From: Ceratorhiza oryzae-sativae
Lineage: Eukaryota; Basidiomycota; Agaricomycetes; Cantharellales; Ceratobasidiaceae
Reading direction: 5' to 3'
Length of the DNA: 64,000 bases
Assembly (NCBI GenBank): GCA_030998015.1
Contig: JARWMV010000245.1
Location: 930,001 to 994,000 of the forward strand
The notes beneath the pieces were generated by a model that saw only the letters and a program-made list of their open reading frames with translations, had not been told where the DNA came from and ran no database searches. Within the stretch, counting starts at the first letter, position 1. Every line of letters starts with the position of its first letter. This document shows, one piece after another, positions 59,005-64,000 of this stretch. A program made the translations under genes and the position numbers.

Positions 59005-60474
59005 ACGGCATTATCGGGAACCAGTCGTACGTCTTCTGTGATTTATTCAAAACAATGTTTCATAATCTCACACACTCGACATAGTATTCTACTGTGAATC
59101 ACGGGTGGCTACAGGCGGCTCGAAGGCGCGATACCTTTGTATTCCACGGCTCCGTTGATATGACATGGTTTGCCAACCCCACAAATATGTATTAGTTTAT
59201 ATCTGTGGTCAAACTTATTGTTGTACTGCATTAACACTATATATATTTCAATCACCATGAGTCACGATGGGCGGTAGGTCTTCACAATTCGGGTATTGAT
59301 GAGAAGCCGAATGTGCAAACCCAGTCTGTGGCATTAACCATTCATTGATCTCCCAACTACTCGGCTCCCATTCGCCAACGCAAGTTAGCAATTCTTTGGG
59401 CCTTTGACTCGGCATTTACAGCAGTAGTTCGACTCAATTGGGATAGATGCATCTATTTGTCATCATTTGTGTCTTATCTTGATAGTCCACATCCACCCGA
59501 CCAATACCCAGCAACCGGCTTATTCCCTTTATGACCGCAGAGGCTGCATATCATCTAGCCATTTCCATTTTTTTCCACCTGGTCGAATGGACAAGTTCAT
59601 TCTAGCACATGGTAAACGTCGCGGCTCGAAGACGCGTGACGTTCTGCCAAGCCCTCACATGCGGGCCCGCTGAGCTTCGGGAACGCAGCTAAACATGCTG
59701 GAAGCCACTCTTATCTTGTGTACCGCGCGACGCATTAACAAATATGGCCAAGCTTCTTCTTTGGCGACGCATAGTAGCCGTGACATAGTCTGGTCACGGT
59801 TATTGCCGCGTGATTGAGCTGTAACCCACAACCCCCATTAATTATAGCTGACCATTGCGCAGATGCTTTGGGATGCTGTGAAGGTGTCCATTGTAGCCAC
59901 ATAAAGGCTATCATACTTGGCTACGCTACACCGACCAGGCACCCTATCATTGAGCCACGAAATTGCAACGGGTCAAAAGTGAACAACTGACGCGAATATT
60001 AGCGCGATCAACCCGCTTAAAGTCGTACCAACCCAACTCGTTTGTTCAGAAATGCCAATAATGTTCCATACTTTCATGATATGAAGCGGTGGCAAGTGAC
60101 CAGGGACCACAGTCACTTCTCCGGATGCTGAGCGTGCTGCATTGATCAATAGGTCGACTGTGGCCTATTTTTAGCACGGGAAGTCGTCGGCGTGTCCGAA
60201 ATAACGCTAAGTTCGGCTGTCTCTCCTGCTCTTCCGATTCTAAACGGTGGCCGGACACACTGTTCTCCACGCGGATATGTTCACAACATGTCTTCTCGTC
60301 GCTAGCCTTGGATACTTCTCATTATGTGTGTATCGATCCACCTCGCTCGTCCATATGGCACATTCTCAACCAAAGTGCACTCACATTATGTCTGTTTCGT
60401 TTAAATGCGGCTGAGTTGGCAAGTCTTCTGGCCAAGCCGGTCTGGTTTTCTGTTGCTCGTCAAAGGATCTTGCC
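59005..60474. other. 1.5 kb region without a supported gene
   Basis: Low-complexity AT-rich in part (59200-59250). No frame longer than 75 codons has recognisable features. Promoter of the first M43 protease lies at the right end. Confidence 0.45.
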
Positions 60475-61607
60475 ATGTTCTTCGCTGCTGTCTCTGTTTT
60501 CATTCTCAGCGCCAGCTCTGCTCTAGCATTGCCTAGCTTGAATGCGACTATCCCTCGCGCTTGCGGAACTGTTCACAAGTTTGTCGATCCGTGAACTTGT
60601 TATTGAACCTTTAATACTGATATGACATGATAGTGCTGAAAAGATTGCCGCTGCTGAAGCTCACTTTGCGGCTAACAAGGTTGCTGCCAAGGTCAACGCC
60701 GCCGCAACGACCATCCCGGTCTACTTCCATGTCATCTATTCTTCGACCTGTATGTTTTTCCTCATCAAGTGATATACCTCACATCTTAAGCTTTGTACAA
60801 AGCCCTTTCGGGAGGTTATGTCCCCGACTCCCAGATTAGCAACCAGATAGCCGTATTGAACCAGGATTACGCCGGAAGTGGATGACCTTCACGCTTGCAG
60901 GTACTAGTCGCACTCTCAACTCGTAAGCAACCCTAAATTCCCGAGTCGATCCTGTTAGACTGAAATCTGGTTCGACAGGAATTGGTTCACTAGTGTAGGC
61001 CCGAGCAGCTCCTCGCAGACTACGATGAAGAACCAGTTGCGTCAAGGTGGTGCCAATGCACTCAACGTCTACACTGTCGGCTTCCAGTCCGGCTCTGGCG
61101 CGGGTCTGCTGGGCTACTCTACTTTCCCTTCCGACTACGCCAGCAACCCCAAGGATGACGGTGTTGTCATGCTTTACTCGTCTGTTCCTGGTGGTAGCAC
61201 CACGAACTACAACCTGGGCAGGACTTTGACCCACGAGGCCGGCCACTGGGTGGGTCTGTACCACACATTCGAGGGCGGTTGCACCGGCAGTGGTGACTAC
61301 GTCAGCGACACTCCCCCAGAGGCTTCCCCTGCATCTGGCTGCCCTACAGGACGCGACACTTGCTCTGGTGGAGGTGTTGACCCGTGAGTGGCGCAAGCTA
61401 CATGGACATAGCATTCATTCTGACATGTGCATTCACAATCAGCATCCACAATTACATGGATTACTCCTACGATTCTTGCATGAATCAGGTGAGCAGGTGT
61501 TGCAATCATCGACTCGATCAGGCGGCTCAAATAATGGCTTCGAATAGTTTACCGCAGGGCAAATCTCTCGCCTCCAGTCTCAGATGTCGACCTACCGTGG
61601 CGTTTAA
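60475..61607 (+). CDS. Secreted M43 (MEP1/pappalysin-like) metalloprotease, copy A, one apparent frame break
   Basis: Extracellular zinc endopeptidase of the fungal M43 group. Exon 1 from ATG 60475 is a signal peptide ([20 protein letters not shown]) and the start of the propeptide with RACGTVH. Next: [34 protein letters not shown] (first strand of the catalytic domain), [20 protein letters not shown], then [49 protein letters not shown], the zinc site [13 protein letters not shown] (HExxHxxGxxH), [20 protein letters not shown], and the Met-turn exon [14 protein letters not shown] with [19 protein letters not shown] after an intron. Stop TAA at 61605-61607. A base is missing at 60882-60883 (GSG then LTFTL are in different frames); copy B is intact at the same point (GLSFTLAG), which proves the expected frame. 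Confidence 0.88.
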
Positions 61608-62145
61608 AATACTGCACAACCTTGGTGTACTTTTGCATGGAGAATATATTTGCTTCCTGAACTTACTAAAAATTGTGAACATATGCGCTATTTATCATAT
61701 TTGGCACGACCCTCAACATCCCGACCAGGCTTGATCTGATCGGCTTGAATTTGAGAGCGGCCGTGTGACTCAACAGCCCGTCACGCTTAGCACCAGGTGG
61801 GATGACTAATGCCCATTCGGCCGTGAGCTTCGATTGCCCTGGGCTTGGCATTCCCTTCAACTTTATTTAGCATGCAGCTTGTTGGATTAGAGCCCCAATC
61901 CAGGTGGTGTCCATGCTGCTTCTATCTCATTAATAAATAAGTCGAGCATGCGAGGGCGCAAGAAGGCGCTTACAACCGCATGGGTCAGCGTCCGGTGGCA
62001 TCTTGGAGCCCATGCGTTCTCGACAAAGCACGCATGGGAATAATGAGCAGGCTAATAGTTAGTTCTGTATATAACGTGTCGGTAAGAGCCTTCTCGATCA
62101 TAACAATCCAATCAGTTCAGTTCTTCGTTGGCCAGTTCGTCTACG
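61608..62145. promoter_or_regulatory. Spacer between the tandem proteases with a TATA box
   Basis: 538 bp. TATATAA at 62068-62074 lies 72 bp before the start codon of copy B, a good TATA position. No other feature recognised. Confidence 0.55.
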
Positions 62146-63276
62146 ATGTTGTTCGCTACCTTCTCTGCTGTCGCCTTTGCCTTCAGCACCGTCTTGGCAG
62201 CGCCATACTACAACCACACTGTGGCCAGAACTTGTGGCTCTACTCCCGAGTAGGTCTGCTTCACTCCTGAGAGATTACGCGCACTCATCGATGCGACCCA
62301 GTGATGCGTTTGTAGCTGCTGCCGAGGCTCACTTTGCAGCGAATAAGATATCTCTCAAAGCTGCATCTACTTTTGCAGCTACCATTCCAGTTTACTGGCA
62401 TGTTATCCAGGCTGGCACAAGTGAGTTTTATCGAGTGACGCACAATGCTGAAGAGACTAACGCCTCTGAAAAGCCCTCGCCCAGGGCAATGTGCCTGATT
62501 CTCAAATCACGTCGTCCATCTCAGCGATGAACAGCCACTACTCATCAGCTGGACTGAGCTTCACACTTGCGGGTACTGATCGCACCACCAATGCGTAAGC
62601 CGTTCACTGAATTTTTATATCATTGATTGAATTTAACACGTTTGGTAAAGGAACTGGTTCAACTCTGCTGGTCCCAGTACGTCGTATCAGACTGCAATGA
62701 AGACCGCCTTGCGAAAGGGTGGTGCCAATGCACTCAATGTTTATACCGTTGGTTTCAAGTCTGGCTCTGGCGCTGGTCTTCTCGGCTATGCGACGTTCCC
62801 TTCATCGTACTCCGGTAACCCTAAGGATGATGGCGTTGTTATCCTCTATTCCTCCGTCCCCGGCGGTAGCACTACCAACTACAACCAAGGCAAGACGCTC
62901 ACCCACGAGGTTGGCCACTGGCTTGGTCTATACCATACCTTCCAGGGCGGATGCTCTGGCGCTGGTGATTCCGTCAGCGATACTCCTCCAGAAGCCTCTG
63001 CTGCATCCGGCTGCCCTACTGGCCGCGATACTTGCTCTGGCGGAGGTGTTGATCCGTAAGCATTTTCCTGATCTCATGCAACAGTGCGCCGCTAATGCGT
63101 ATATTTAAGAATCCACAACTACATGGACTACTCGTACGATTCCTGCATGAATGAGGTTAGCACATCGAATACCCCGGTCTAATGCCGGTTAAACTAATAG
63201 ACCTCTTCAGTTCACTGCTGGACAAATCACCCGTCTCAAATCGCAAATCGCCACTTACCGTGGAATCGCCGCTTGA
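62146..63276 (+). CDS. Secreted M43 (MEP1/pappalysin-like) metalloprotease, copy B
   Basis: Tandem paralogue of copy A, with the same exon plan and an intact frame. Signal peptide [20 protein letters not shown] from ATG 62146, then [115 protein letters not shown], zinc site [33 protein letters not shown], and after an intron [14 protein letters not shown], then [20 protein letters not shown]. Stop TGA at 63274-63276. Differs from copy A mainly in the propeptide; the catalytic core is very similar, pointing to a fairly recent duplication. Expected to be secreted and to be activated by propeptide removal. Confidence 0.92.
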
Positions 63277-64000
63277 AACGGAAGGGCTGGGCTCGTGTAA
63301 AGTGGGTTTGCTGGCATTTGTATGCTGTATAGATATACTTGGGGGCTGGGAATTTCATGTTTACCTGGATTCAATATGGGAGCTGTTTTACCAGGACGAA
63401 ACTAAAAGCCACGGATTATAATTTTCGGGGCTAAACCTCATCCTCGGGTCTGGTATAAGGCCGACCGTGCATTCATGCATGATCGAGGCCAAAAGTAGAT
63501 CCTTTTGGCGCGAGGTTCCCTATCAACCTTGATAAAGTCTTCGATCTTGTTTTTCTCGCTCCGAATCTGGATGCGCACGAGCCGATCGAAATCTCTTCAA
63601 AGATATCGACTCCCTTTTACGATCTTTCTCCTTCAACAATACATCCAAGCTCGCGACATGTTGCCGCGCTAACCGTTGTAACTTGCCTGGGCACACTGGC
63701 TGACTGAGGATCTATCCGTTCAGTGAAGCTTGGGTTTAAGAGTGATATTTTCAATTATATCACAGTGACATCCTGAAAATGTTGTGTCACCTCGTGACAC
63801 GTTTATCACTCTGAAGTAGACGCCATCTAGAGGTGCGCAATACATTCGAATCTCTACGAACGCTCAAGCTTATGATGCATTTCATACCTTCAAATGACTT
63901 CGAATTACGTTCGGTTCCGCTGTGCCATCAAGTTCGATGCTTGGCAGTATCCCAGTTAGAAATGGGAGATGGTGCACCACACGGTGGGATTACGACACGG
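63277..64000. other. Right-hand end, no gene recognised
   Basis: 724 bp after the second protease. Short frames only. A near-palindromic ttgtgtcac/gtgacac pair lies around 63780-63800 (gtgacatcctgaaa ... gtcacctcgtgacac), of unknown meaning. Confidence 0.35.

Overview
This window is nuclear DNA from a filamentous basidiomycete fungus. Nearly every gene is broken by short GT-AG introns (about 30-70 nt), genes sit 150-500 bp apart on both strands, and the families are typical of Agaricomycetes (F-box/leucine-rich proteins, homeodomain and HMG-box regulators, AIR-type zinc knuckles, a CYP53-like P450, secreted M43 proteases). A Rhizoctonia/Ceratobasidium-like source is my inference, not something proven here. 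No rRNA, tRNA, CRISPR array, virus or intact transposon was recognised.

Layout. 0.1-3.5 kb: tail of an unknown proline-rich gene, complex I subunit NDUFS8 (-), prefoldin subunit 2 (+) and a basic-secretory-protein metallopeptidase (+). 3.5-7.9 kb: a 4.4 kb stretch with no gene I can support. 7.9-10.1 kb: splicing factor SF3B6 (+) and a TEX261/SVP26 cargo receptor (-). 10.5-16.3 kb: a long disordered protein and an unusual protein with two homeodomains (+). 17-21 kb: a divergent pair, a charged nuclear-type protein (-) and an AIR1/2-like TRAMP zinc-knuckle protein (+). 21.4-27.9 kb: amino-acid permease (+), THO subunit THOC3/TEX1 (-), epoxide hydrolase-like enzyme (+). 27.9-30.3 kb: empty. 30.3-36.6 kb: F-box protein (-), P450 (+), dynein light intermediate chain (-). 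36.8-45.5 kb: ABCA-type full ABC transporter (-) and a CASC3/Barentsz exon-junction protein (+). 46-52 kb: an AIFM2/FSP1-like oxidoreductase, TFIIB and a GNAT acetyltransferase (all +). 52.5-59 kb: a double HMG-box protein (-), complex I subunit NDUFA13/GRIM-19 (-), an unknown protein (-), mitochondrial GatC-like protein (+). 60.5-63.3 kb: two tandem secreted M43 metalloproteases (+).

The genes are mostly independent housekeeping functions, not a pathway. Several act in nuclear RNA metabolism (SF3B6, AIR, THOC3, CASC3) and two belong to mitochondrial complex I.

Two features run through the window. First, three genes need very small internal exons (5, 11 and 13 nt) to rebuild conserved domains. 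Second, at least five otherwise well-conserved genes contain single-base frame breaks, several in short homopolymers; since one is an essential-type complex I subunit, uncorrected sequencing indels are the simplest explanation, but each should be checked before any gene is called a pseudogene. Exon boundaries given here were deduced by eye from splice signals and family conservation.
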